Source: Pectobacterium polonicum (lineage in GTDB: Bacteria; Pseudomonadota; Gammaproteobacteria; Enterobacterales; Enterobacteriaceae). From it: a DNA stretch of 64,000 nucleotides. Positions 8,222 through 15,872 of this stretch are shown in pieces. Numbering within the stretch: position 1 is the first letter of the stretch; each line of letters starts with the position of its first letter. Under the pieces are notes generated by a model. That model ran no database searches and was not told the origin of the DNA. It saw nothing but the letters and a program-made list of their open reading frames with translations. The translations under genes and the position numbers were made by a program. Location of the stretch: NCBI RefSeq assembly GCF_005497185.1, contig NZ_RJTN01000007.1:1-64000 (forward strand). The letters are read 5' to 3'.

Positions 8222-8700
8222 TGCGATAGCTCCGTAGTAAAGAAATCGTCGGAGCCATCCTGCTCAGAGGTAAAATTCGCTTCGCGTGCCGCCTGAAGCG
8301 CGGGGACGGTATTCATGTACTGCATACCTTCTGTCGCCATCGTGATGGCCTCGTGTACTCGCGCCGCAGTATCACTGCTTTCAGACAGGCAAAACGCCAT
8401 CAGCATGATTAGATTGGCACCGCTAATCACGTGCATATGTGGATATTTCACCATCAATTGCACCGCGGTATTATTGACGCTACCTCCCTGCATATCGGTA
8501 AAAATAACCAGCTCATTGCCACGCCGCGCCGATTCCTGCGCAATCTCAATAAAACGTTCAGCCAGTTCAGCAGTAGAACCAATATCGCCGCAATAGGCGC
8601 AAATAGGTTGAATCGCATGATCTTCGCCAATCAGTAAATTCAGGGCCGATACCGTCCCTTCGGCGTATCGGCCATGGCTGGCGATATAAATTTCTCGCAT
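8218..8700 (-). CDS. PTS mannose/sorbose-family subunit IIA
   Basis: Cytoplasmic phosphocarrier of the mannose-class PTS, 160 residues, accepting phosphate from HPr. It opens MREIYIASHGRYAEG, with His9 in the SHG motif as the phosphorylated residue. The LVIFTDMQGGSVNN segment matches the conserved D-x-x-G-G-S/T-P-x-N region of the fold. It is the first gene of the IIA-GH88-IIB-IIC-IID operon. A sigma-54 promoter lies about 42 bases upstream of the start codon. The phosphorylation state of this protein probably also signals to the PRD-containing regulator encoded upstream. Confidence 0.92.
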   Translation of the reverse strand: MREIYIASHGRYAEGTVSALNLLIGEDHAIQPICAYCGDIGSTAELAERFIEIAQESARRGNELVIFTDMQGGSVNNTAVQLMVKYPHMHVISGANLIMLMAFCLSESSDTAARVHEAITMATEGMQYMNTVPALQAAREANFTSEQDGSDDFFTTELSQ

Positions 8701-8741
8701 AACGCGTTCCTTAATTTATTTACAGCAACTGACGGCATTAA

Positions 8742-8757
8742 TGCACTTAGCATGCCA
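8742..8757 (-). promoter_or_regulatory. Sigma-54 promoter of the PTS/GH88 operon
   Basis: Minus-strand TGGCATG-CTAA-GTGCA: the -24 element is perfect, the -12 element has the invariant GC with one deviation (G for T at its first base), and spacing is correct. The predicted transcript starts near 8731, about 30 bases before the IIA gene. Confidence 0.78.
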
Positions 8758-8781
8758 TCTCTATATTTATTTGTTTTTATT

Positions 8782-8822
8782 GAGTTTTATTATCTCTATT
8801 AGACGCTAAAAATACTGTCCAG
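8782..8822. promoter_or_regulatory. Candidate activator site upstream of the PTS promoter
   Basis: Contains TATTAGACGCTAAAAA followed by TACTGTCCAG, nearly identical to the element at 10183-10223. The GACGCTA core begins 45 bases upstream of the sigma-54 promoter, against 44 bases in the second case. Probable binding site of the LevR-type regulator. Confidence 0.65.
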
Positions 8823-8932
8823 ATCGATATAACGCGATGTGTCGAAACGCGGTGCCAGCGTATTTATGCCAGCACAGCATCATCCACAAAAAATTAAGAA
8901 ACGAGAAAACAGAGAAATGAAAAATTCGCATT

Positions 8933-9898
8933 TCACGCCTTTCCCGTAATTTCATCATTCAGCGGCACACCATTTATCCAGCGTTGGAATTCTTCGACTA
9001 CGCAGTCTGCCAGTCGCCGTGTTTCATTATTGAGTGCGCCGGCAATATGGCTGGTCAGTAACACATTCGGCATGTCATAAAGCGGTGAGCCCGGCAATGG
9101 CGGTTCGGGTTTCGTCACATCCAACAGTGCCGTTAAATCTGTACGTTCGCTGAATACGTCAATGAGATCTTTTTCATTAACCTGTAATCCCCGTCCTGTG
9201 TTAATGAATACCGCACCGGGGCGCATAAGCCGGAACAGATCGCCATTCAGCACGCCAATATTATCGGGGCGGTTAGGAAGGTGATTACTGACAACAAAGG
9301 ATGTGCTAAATGCCGCTTCCAAAGAGATATCCCGTCTTTCCTGCCGTGAAGGGATAGTCACTACCTCCAACGCAAAAGGCGCCAGTAATTCAGTGAGCAC
9401 CTGGGATATGGCTCCGGCACCAATCAACGCGATGCGCTCACCGTAAATGCCCGGAGCAGGATAATCAGCTGTAATAGAATGAAAATCTTCAGGCCGATTA
9501 TAGTTACGCAGATTATGGAAATAGCCTTTACATGCCAAAAGGATTTGTGCGAGGCAGAATTCCGCGACAGGAACAGCATTGGCCTTCCAGGCGCTGACTA
9601 TTTTTATTCCCCGAGCAATAAAAGGGGCGGAGAAATAGTCCGTTGCTCCTGCGGCATAAAAAATAATTTTCAACTTCGGTAATTGGTCTAGTTGCGCCTC
9701 ACTTAACGTTAACATTCCCCAAGTGGAAAAAATGACCTCCACATTTTTTAGTGCAGGTAATTCTTGCTCAAACGTCGCAGGGGTAATCACGTTGGGATGT
9801 AAATGACACAATGATGATAATTTTTCCCTAACTGACGAAGTGTATATCTGATCAAATTTTTCGGGCTGACAGGTGAAACCTGCGGCGTAATACGACAT
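8933..9898 (-). CDS. D-isomer-specific 2-hydroxyacid dehydrogenase
   Basis: NAD(P)-dependent oxidoreductase of the D-2-hydroxyacid dehydrogenase family, 321 residues, cytoplasmic. The nucleotide-binding motif is ALIGAGAIS (about residues 176-184), shorter than the usual GxGxxG since its third Gly is Ser. The catalytic triad is visible as Arg in INTGRGLQVNE, Glu in VTKPEPP and His in LLTSHIAGA. It is transcribed separately from the PTS operon, 232 bases upstream of it, from its own sigma-54 promoter. Its place in the regulon suggests reduction or oxidation of a keto or hydroxy acid released from the uronyl sugar; the exact substrate is unknown. Weak similarity of such proteins to phosphoglycerate or hydroxypyruvate dehydrogenases does not settle specificity. 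Confidence 0.82.
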   Translation of the reverse strand: MSYYAAGFTCQPEKFDQIYTSSVREKLSSLCHLHPNVITPATFEQELPALKNVEVIFSTWGMLTLSEAQLDQLPKLKIIFYAAGATDYFSAPFIARGIKIVSAWKANAVPVAEFCLAQILLACKGYFHNLRNYNRPEDFHSITADYPAPGIYGERIALIGAGAISQVLTELLAPFALEVVTIPSRQERRDISLEAAFSTSFVVSNHLPNRPDNIGVLNGDLFRLMRPGAVFINTGRGLQVNEKDLIDVFSERTDLTALLDVTKPEPPLPGSPLYDMPNVLLTSHIAGALNNETRRLADCVVEEFQRWINGVPLNDEITGKA

Positions 9899-10142
9899 AA
9901 CCTATCCCCACTGGAGTGATGAAAAGAAGACGGTTTTGCTAATACTGGTCACTTAAGCCTGTTATTAGGGGAAACACAGAGGGAGGTTCCCGCAGGGACA
10001 CCTCGCCCTGTGGTCGCTCCGTGTATCTCGATGCTTAAACGATCGGCATTAGACGGTTTGGCTTCTTCTTTGTTATTGCGGCAACGTCCGCATCAAAGCT
10101 GCTTGATGACGATCGCTGACGCGCTTCTTGCTTAAACAAGAA
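9899..10142 (-). other. Long 5' leader of the dehydrogenase gene
   Basis: If transcription starts near 10131, the mRNA has a leader of about 230 bases. It contains an imperfect hairpin around 9991-10011 (AGGTTCCC / GGGACACCT). No small coding frame with a good ribosome site was found. The stretch looks like a dispersed intergenic repeat, but there is only this copy in the window. Confidence 0.35.
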
Positions 10143-10158
10143 AGCAATAACTATGCCG
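10143..10158 (-). promoter_or_regulatory. Sigma-54 promoter upstream of the dehydrogenase
   Basis: Minus-strand CGGCATA-GTTA-TTGCT, matching the consensus TGGCAYR-N4-TTGCW at all but the first position, with correct GG/GC spacing. It closely resembles the lyase promoter (same GGCATA and TTGCT blocks). Confidence 0.78.
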
Positions 10159-10182
10159 TCGAATTATCTACCTGTTTTTATT

Positions 10183-10223
10183 TGGTTTTATTCGTTTATT
10201 AGACGCTGAAAAAGACTGTCTAG
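10183..10223. promoter_or_regulatory. Candidate activator site upstream of the dehydrogenase promoter
   Basis: TATTAGACGCTGAAAAA followed by GACTGTCTAG, with an internal inverted repeat TAGAC-N13-GTCTA. It is the closest relative of the element at 8782-8822 and stands at the same distance from its sigma-54 promoter. Confidence 0.65.
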
Positions 10224-10277
10224 TGTGGCATCTCACCGAGTGTCGAAAGGCAGTGTGGGCTGATTAGCCAACACCGA

Positions 10278-12890
10278 TCATGACAGCGCTGGGTCTGAAG
10301 AAATCCAGGGCTCCATGATTTCATAAATCATCAGCACTTCTGTCAATGGAATGGCAATATGGTATTTACGGTTCAGTACCTGAAAAAATGTATCGTGAAC
10401 CTCGACAAACGCCTGCTGTTCAGACGTTAGTGCGGAGTCATCGCGGTGACACATGCCGGTATTGACCATAACCCGTTCAATCATCAGTGCAATGTGCATA
10501 AAAAGATTAATGCGTAAATAGCTTTCAAAATGAATTTTGTAGAAGAATTCATACTGCTTAATCACGGCTTCCACTTCATCAATAATAATCACCGGATTAA
10601 GGAAATTAAGACGCCCGGCAACGCCTTCTACCGTAAATAACTTAACCACTTCATCAATCATCGGCTCCATTCCACCGGAAACAAGCAGATCGGTAAAATA
10701 GTCCCGATGCAAGATGTCGAATTTCTCTTTTATTAATTGCTCAACGCTAATAATCGGGATATACCCTGCATCAAGCGCAGTCGTGGTAATCACGAGCCGT
10801 GTGCCATTTAATGCCGGATCGGCCTGTGACAGCTTATATTTCAAATCATCATATTCCATTGTGACGATATCTATTGTGTCAGAAGCCAGATAGCGTAATA
10901 CAATATCTCTCAGCTTTCTGGATATCCCCTCACCAGATATGCATGAAATGATAATTTTATTGCCGGGAAGCATCCCCGCGTAATACCTTGTCTCGACCTC
11001 ATAGGCACCTTTCACGCCATCGATTATCTCTTCCATTGATAATCGATGCTGAATCTTAGACGCAATATCTAATGCCATTGCCGTACTGACATTATTAATG
11101 ACTAATAACTCACCATGAAGATGCAATTTTATCTCTTCATAGATTTCTTTCAGCGATCCCATATCGACCAATATAATCAACCCCGCACGCTGTTTGATGC
11201 TATCCAGGTGAGCAATCAACATATCAATGATCTCTCGTGTCGAGGTCGAATTGGGCATATCAAACGCTTTAAAGTAGTATCCCCCCGTTAGTTGGTTTGC
11301 AATCCCTGCAATACTGGAAGCGGTGGAGCGACCGTGGGAAACAATAACGCCCTGAATCAAATCATCATCGCCGGATAATTTGTTCATGGCACAGCTCAGC
11401 AGCGGCATCAGCAAAGGATAATCGGTATTTGTCACCTGTTTTTTCAGCAAGGACATACATTCAAGTGCCAACAGCCTGGCTTTTGCCGAAACGTAATCGG
11501 TAATGGACGTAAGTTCATTGATGTGTTGCTCTTCACAGGCATTATTCATGGCGTAATGCAGGCAGAGCCAAACCGTTTTTCGATAGTCTGCATTACATTC
11601 GATACCCGTTTGATTTTCCAACTCATTAATGGCTCGCATCGTGTTTTGCCAGATATAGCCGCTGTAGAGTTCATCTTTCTGAACGGTGCAGTTAAGCGTG
11701 GTGAGCAACTGTTCGAGCTTGCGATTTAACAGTAGGGTATTACCGCTATGGCAAAACTCTTTGAATATCACGTCATCCCGCATCGCTTTTGGCAATAACG
11801 ATGAAATATCGAGAGAAGTTGAAGGTTTCCGCACGGAGAACACCAGCGTATCGCCATTCACTTTACCGGGCTGGAGGGACGGTAATGCAATATATTCTGA
11901 ATGCTGGCTTTCACTCCATGCACTGGCACACATCACTCTGATTTGGTTTTTCAATTCGCCAATATTGCCTCGGATAGGAGAAGCCACCAACTGGTGCATC
12001 AACAGGCTATCCATATGAATATCACGATTCAGATCGCGCGCCTCGCGACGTAAAAAATACTCGACTTGGGCAACGCGCTCTGTGAGTGGCCGGGAAATAA
12101 AATTGGGTAACGCAATACGAACGGGAATACGCCGGCGAAAAGTATTCAACAACACGGTATCGACATTTTCCGTCGTAGCAAAAATAAAACGGATAGCGGC
12201 CAAGTGGCGAGTGCGGTTATCTCCCAGACGATAGAAGTAACCTTTATCCATAAATAAAAAGAGTTTTTCCTGATTTTCCGCCGATAAGCGATGTACTTCA
12301 TCAAGAAACAGAAAACTGCCGTCAGCATCATCAAAGGCACCTTTTTGATCCCGATCGGCCCCGGTAAATGCCCCTTTGATATAGCCAAACAGCGTTGCAG
12401 ACAGCAGTTCAGGATTATTGGCATAATCGGCACAGTTCAGCTCGACCAGTGGCTTATCCAAGGCAACAATGCCGCGATCCTGCGCATAGCGATGAATCAT
12501 CGCCGCCAGGTGGCTTTTCCCGACGCCACTTTCTCCAGAGAGCAATATCGGTAGCCCCCGGCCAGGATAATTTACCGCAGAACGGCAAGAAGAGATGGCT
12601 TTCTGCAAACTTCCTGTAGCGCCAATGAGTTCGCTAAAAATATCATCATGCTTGAGCGGTATAGCCGTATCTGGCGGGGTTTGCGGGCGGGTATCAATAT
12701 AAAAACGGACAGGGCGAGTATTCTTCTTATGGAGTTTGCCCTCATCACACAGGCGATTAAGGTAATGACTGATAACGCTACGGCTTACCTGAATAAAACC
12801 GGCACAATCCAGCGCCGTGAATCCATGGGTATTGCTGGCATAGTGCGTGGTGATGTTTTGGAATAATTTATCTTTCGCGGACAAAGCCAT
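10278..12890 (-). CDS. LevR-type sigma-54-dependent transcriptional activator with PRD domains
   Basis: Regulator of 870 residues. Order of domains: winged helix at about 20-65; AAA+ sigma-54 activation domain with Walker A GESGVGKS (119-126), the sigma-54 contact motif GAFTGA (173-178) and Walker B FLFLDE (193-198); a first PTS-regulation domain around 400-490 with H in CLHYAMNN; an EIIA-Man-like domain starting at IVSHGRSTASS, whose His can be phosphorylated; a region like EIIB; and a final PRD with the FMHIALMIERV His. In the LevR family these domains read PTS phosphorylation to allow induction only when substrate is being transported. Three sigma-54 promoters in the same island are its evident targets. 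A dyad just upstream of its own start suggests autoregulation. Confidence 0.93.
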   Translation of the reverse strand: MALSAKDKLFQNITTHYASNTHGFTALDCAGFIQVSRSVISHYLNRLCDEGKLHKKNTRPVRFYIDTRPQTPPDTAIPLKHDDIFSELIGATGSLQKAISSCRSAVNYPGRGLPILLSGESGVGKSHLAAMIHRYAQDRGIVALDKPLVELNCADYANNPELLSATLFGYIKGAFTGADRDQKGAFDDADGSFLFLDEVHRLSAENQEKLFLFMDKGYFYRLGDNRTRHLAAIRFIFATTENVDTVLLNTFRRRIPVRIALPNFISRPLTERVAQVEYFLRREARDLNRDIHMDSLLMHQLVASPIRGNIGELKNQIRVMCASAWSESQHSEYIALPSLQPGKVNGDTLVFSVRKPSTSLDISSLLPKAMRDDVIFKEFCHSGNTLLLNRKLEQLLTTLNCTVQKDELYSGYIWQNTMRAINELENQTGIECNADYRKTVWLCLHYAMNNACEEQHINELTSITDYVSAKARLLALECMSLLKKQVTNTDYPLLMPLLSCAMNKLSGDDDLIQGVIVSHGRSTASSIAGIANQLTGGYYFKAFDMPNSTSTREIIDMLIAHLDSIKQRAGLIILVDMGSLKEIYEEIKLHLHGELLVINNVSTAMALDIASKIQHRLSMEEIIDGVKGAYEVETRYYAGMLPGNKIIISCISGEGISRKLRDIVLRYLASDTIDIVTMEYDDLKYKLSQADPALNGTRLVITTTALDAGYIPIISVEQLIKEKFDILHRDYFTDLLVSGGMEPMIDEVVKLFTVEGVAGRLNFLNPVIIIDEVEAVIKQYEFFYKIHFESYLRINLFMHIALMIERVMVNTGMCHRDDSALTSEQQAFVEVHDTFFQVLNRKYHIAIPLTEVLMIYEIMEPWISSDPALS

Positions 12891-12917
12891 GAGCGGATTC
12901 CACCGTGGTGAGCAGGA

Positions 12918-12943
12918 TAGTGTCCGTTAATTTTTAGACACTA
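12918..12943. promoter_or_regulatory. Dyad upstream of the LevR-type gene
   Basis: Perfect 7-bp inverted repeat TAGTGTC-N12-GACACTA, with a second GACACTA immediately following (12944-12950). The half-site matches the GACGCTA elements of the three sigma-54 promoters apart from one base. It is 28 bases before the start codon, a place better suited to autorepression than to activation. Confidence 0.55.
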
Positions 12944-13166
12944 GACACTAATAATTAATTAAACACTAATAACTATCTGCTCTATAAAGAGAAAATGAAA
13001 CATCGTTTTTACTTTGTTGTGATCGTCTTCGCATCCTAAATGCGGCTGGCCAGAGAGTGATGTGCAACGCATCGGTTAAGCGCCAGAGAATGGCTTATCG
13101 CTATGGAATCAGGGAGAAAATGTGCGGAAGATCGGAGACAGAGTCGTTCAGGAGCGGACAGTAGGC

Positions 13167-13262
13167 AAAAAAAAAGCCAGCACCCGAGCTGGCTAAATAA
13201 TACTGGAAGCAATGTGAGCAATGTCGTGCCTTCACAGGGAAGCCAGATCGTCATAAACACCA
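13167..13262 (-). ncRNA. ryhB: RyhB, iron-responsive small RNA
   Basis: The minus strand carries the hallmark RyhB core (GCACGACATTGCTCACAT, then TTGCTTCCAGTATTA) followed by a terminator hairpin GCCAGC/GCTGGC and nine U. RyhB is an Hfq-dependent sRNA that base-pairs with mRNAs of iron-using proteins under iron limitation. The core matches the E. coli RNA almost base for base, while the 5' arm differs; the 5' end given here is estimated from the length of the E. coli RNA (about 90-95 bases) and could be off by 20 bases. A Fur box lies 40 bases further upstream. Short frames that cross this stretch are not genes. Confidence 0.92.
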
Positions 13263-13302
13263 CTAACACAGGTACATGACACCGTTCCCCGGAACGCACA
13301 GC

Positions 13303-13321
13303 AATAATAATCATTATCATT
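13303..13321 (-). promoter_or_regulatory. Fur box of ryhB
   Basis: On the minus strand AATGATAATGATTATTATT, consisting of three consecutive NATWAT-type hexamers, close to the Fur consensus. Its position upstream of RyhB matches the known Fur repression of this sRNA. Confidence 0.82.
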
Positions 13322-13404
13322 CGCAGTTGTAAAGTGCTTTTTGCGATAAATTCTTATTCTCAATACGGACTGCGGAACAGCCCGTTTTGCTCCCCTTCTG
13401 TTTG

Positions 13405-14613
13405 CTACTCTGGCTGCGCCAATGCCCTTGCCAGCAAGGTGATCGGGTGTTCGCACTTTTTGCTGGTCGACATCTCAATCTGCCATTTACAAGTTTCGCA
13501 GTCCGTCACCACGATATCGACGCCGCTCTCTTCAATCTGCTGGAACAGCGGAGCGCCAATACCTTGCGACGTGGCGTAATTCTCTTTTTTAAAACCGTAG
13601 GTACCCGCAATGCCGCAGCACTGGGAATCCAACATCACCAGCTCAAGACCGGGGATGCGTTGCAATAGCGCTAGGGTATACGCCGTCCAGCCCATCCTCT
13701 CCAGATGGCAGGGCGTGTGATACGCCACCCGCAGCGGCAATTTACCCAGCGGCAGCGTTCGCCCTTCTTCCAACAGGCGATAAAGCTGACGCGTCACCAG
13801 TTCGACGCCATCACGCACGTGGCTGTTATCCACACCCAGCAGATGCGGGTATTCATCCCGCAGCGTGAACGTACAGCTGGATGACGTCGCGACCACCGGC
13901 AGGGATTTATGATTAATCGCCTCATCCAGTGATTTGATATTCGCATGCGCTTGTTTTCTAGCCTTGTCATGAAAACCATTGGCGATCAGCGGCACACCGC
14001 AGCATTTCTCTTTATTCAGCAACTGGACGCCAATGCCCATCGCGTTAAAGACCTGAACCAGATCTTTACCCAACTGTGGATGGTTGTAGTTCACATAGCA
14101 GCCGTGGAAGTAAGCGATCTGTTCATCATAGGTCTGCTGCTTTGCCGCCTGCTGACGATACCAGCGTCGAAAAGTACCGAACGAATATTTCGGCAGTTGG
14201 CGACGATGGTCAATTTTCAACGCTTTATCCAGCAGTTGGCGCACGGGCTTCAGGCTGGTAGCCGTATTAACCAGCGGCGCAAACGGCGTGGCAATCGACC
14301 CCATGAGGTCGGTATGACTCAGAATCGCGTCACGCAATGTCGGCTTGTGGCTGCTGTGCGTCGCTTTCGCACGCTGAATGATGTCGCCAATTTTGACATC
14401 CGACGGACATGCCACCTCACAGCGTTTGCAGTTAGTGCAGTATTTCAGTGCATCATCATACAGCGCCGGATCTTTACGCCGCAGACGTTCACCGTCCGGC
14501 CCAGCCTGTTTCGGGCCAGGATAAAGCGGATTCACACGCGAAACCGGACAGTACGTGGTACAGACCGTACACTTGATGCAATCTTCAAAACTGTTATCGC
14601 TAAGCAGGCTCAT
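13405..14613 (-). CDS. glpC: Anaerobic glycerol-3-phosphate dehydrogenase subunit C
   Basis: Membrane-associated iron-sulfur subunit that passes electrons from GlpAB to menaquinone during anaerobic glycerol-3-phosphate oxidation, 402 residues. Two 4Fe-4S motifs are visible near the N-terminus (CIKCTVCTTYCPV and CTNCKRCEVACPS). The C-terminal half has two CCG-type cysteine-rich domains (KCCGVPLI and QCCGIAGTYG). The ATG at 14613 overlaps the glpB stop codon and has GGAGGG upstream; the longer open frame into glpB is not used. It is the last gene of glpABC. Confidence 0.96.
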   Translation of the reverse strand: MSLLSDNSFEDCIKCTVCTTYCPVSRVNPLYPGPKQAGPDGERLRRKDPALYDDALKYCTNCKRCEVACPSDVKIGDIIQRAKATHSSHKPTLRDAILSHTDLMGSIATPFAPLVNTATSLKPVRQLLDKALKIDHRRQLPKYSFGTFRRWYRQQAAKQQTYDEQIAYFHGCYVNYNHPQLGKDLVQVFNAMGIGVQLLNKEKCCGVPLIANGFHDKARKQAHANIKSLDEAINHKSLPVVATSSSCTFTLRDEYPHLLGVDNSHVRDGVELVTRQLYRLLEEGRTLPLGKLPLRVAYHTPCHLERMGWTAYTLALLQRIPGLELVMLDSQCCGIAGTYGFKKENYATSQGIGAPLFQQIEESGVDIVVTDCETCKWQIEMSTSKKCEHPITLLARALAQPE

Positions 14614-15872
14614 GGGTTGCCCTCCTTCAACATCTGTTCGGCAACATGAAGCGCACTGAGCAAGGAAACCCCCGCTCCGCATCCCTGTACAATAGGGTCG
14701 AACCCTTCCAACACCGCACCAATCGCATACAGATTGTTGACCGTTTCTCCCCCGATACGCGGATGCAGGTGTTCATCGACAATCACACCAAATTGCATAT
14801 AAGGCTGTGGCGCAAACACATCCTGCTGGCTCCAGCCCTCGCGCTGCTCAGCAAACCGAACGTCCAGCCCAAAGACCGGCTCTGTCACCCGATCGAACTG
14901 TGTCACCAACCCGTTGCTGAAGAAGCTGCCGCTCGCCAGCACCGCGTACTTCGCCCGTAGCGGAATATCACGGTGATGGTGGCTATGAACGGCAATCTCC
15001 TGTGGAGACAGCGAGGCGTGCACCGCGCGATCGCCCGGCATCACCATGCCACCCAACTGGCGAAAGCGCTGCGACAGCGCCTGATGCAGGCGTAACCCGA
15101 GTACTGACGGCGGTAAGGTCGGCAACAGCAGCACCGGTTTACCTAACGCATCAGCGAGTTCACGCACGATCTCCGGGCTGTCTAATCCCAGACAGGCAGG
15201 CATGATGATGGCATCGTTACCGTTAGCCAGAAGCGACAGCTCTTCCACCAGCGCCGATCGGTTTTCCGGCCGATCCAGCACGCGGGCGATATTTACCGCG
15301 CGGAATTCGCTGGGGTTCTGGCGTAGCCGATCCAGCACCGGCAGCTTAAGCTCATCGCTGCGTGCCGCAATACCCTGCGTCTGAAGCGTGCCGGCCACAA
15401 TACGAGATTGAAAATCCAAAAAACCTTCGATACCCGCAATCAGCGGATTGTCGCCAAAGCGGGACGCCGGCAGACCACGCGTGACGCCATCCACCGGACT
15501 TAGCCAGCACGCACGAAACTTACCTAGCGGCGTCATGCGCCAGTGGTTCTGCTGATGGTTGCCCAACAGAGAGATGTTGCTGCGCTCCAGCAACGCCTCA
15601 ACCTGTGGCAACAGTGCGGCAACCGCTGCCGCCCCCATACGGGAATACGGGTGATGAGGAGCCTGACGCGTTAGCGCATCCAGTGCCTCAAGCGGCTGGC
15701 TCACGGGCTGCCCGTCAGGAAGATGGGAAAGTAAATCCAGCGCACCGGAAGAAAAATGCAGCGCATTCTGCCCAGCGCTGACAATCGCGCAGCGTTTTCC
15801 CTGCTCCGCCAGGCGGATACCGCAGGTCAGCCCCGCCAGCCCACCGCCGATAATCACAACGTCATAGCGCAT
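14610..15872 (-). CDS. glpB: Anaerobic glycerol-3-phosphate dehydrogenase subunit B
   Basis: Flavoprotein subunit (420 residues) of the GlpABC complex at the inner face of the cytoplasmic membrane. The N-terminal dinucleotide-binding motif is VVIIGGGLAGLTCGIRLAEQG, and the C-terminal flavin segment is GAVLEGFDPIVQGCGAGVSLLSA. The gene overlaps the end of glpA by 11 bases and glpC by 4, so the three subunits are translationally coupled. Confidence 0.96.
   Translation of the reverse strand: MRYDVVIIGGGLAGLTCGIRLAEQGKRCAIVSAGQNALHFSSGALDLLSHLPDGQPVSQPLEALDALTRQAPHHPYSRMGAAAVAALLPQVEALLERSNISLLGNHQQNHWRMTPLGKFRACWLSPVDGVTRGLPASRFGDNPLIAGIEGFLDFQSRIVAGTLQTQGIAARSDELKLPVLDRLRQNPSEFRAVNIARVLDRPENRSALVEELSLLANGNDAIIMPACLGLDSPEIVRELADALGKPVLLLPTLPPSVLGLRLHQALSQRFRQLGGMVMPGDRAVHASLSPQEIAVHSHHHRDIPLRAKYAVLASGSFFSNGLVTQFDRVTEPVFGLDVRFAEQREGWSQQDVFAPQPYMQFGVIVDEHLHPRIGGETVNNLYAIGAVLEGFDPIVQGCGAGVSLLSALHVAEQMLKEGNP

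Noticed and set aside
12911-12928. A possible fourth sigma-54 promoter before the LevR-type gene (GG-N10-GC spacing on the minus strand).
   Set aside because: Only the two dinucleotides fit; the rest of the -24 and -12 boxes is poor and the stretch coincides with the dyad.
13036-13456. Minus-strand frames of 94 and 74 codons between glpC and the LevR-type gene.
   Set aside because: They run through the RyhB gene and its Fur box and have no family features.
13945-14649. A 234-codon frame antisense to glpC.
   Set aside because: Long shadow frame on the opposite strand of a conserved gene; no domain signal.
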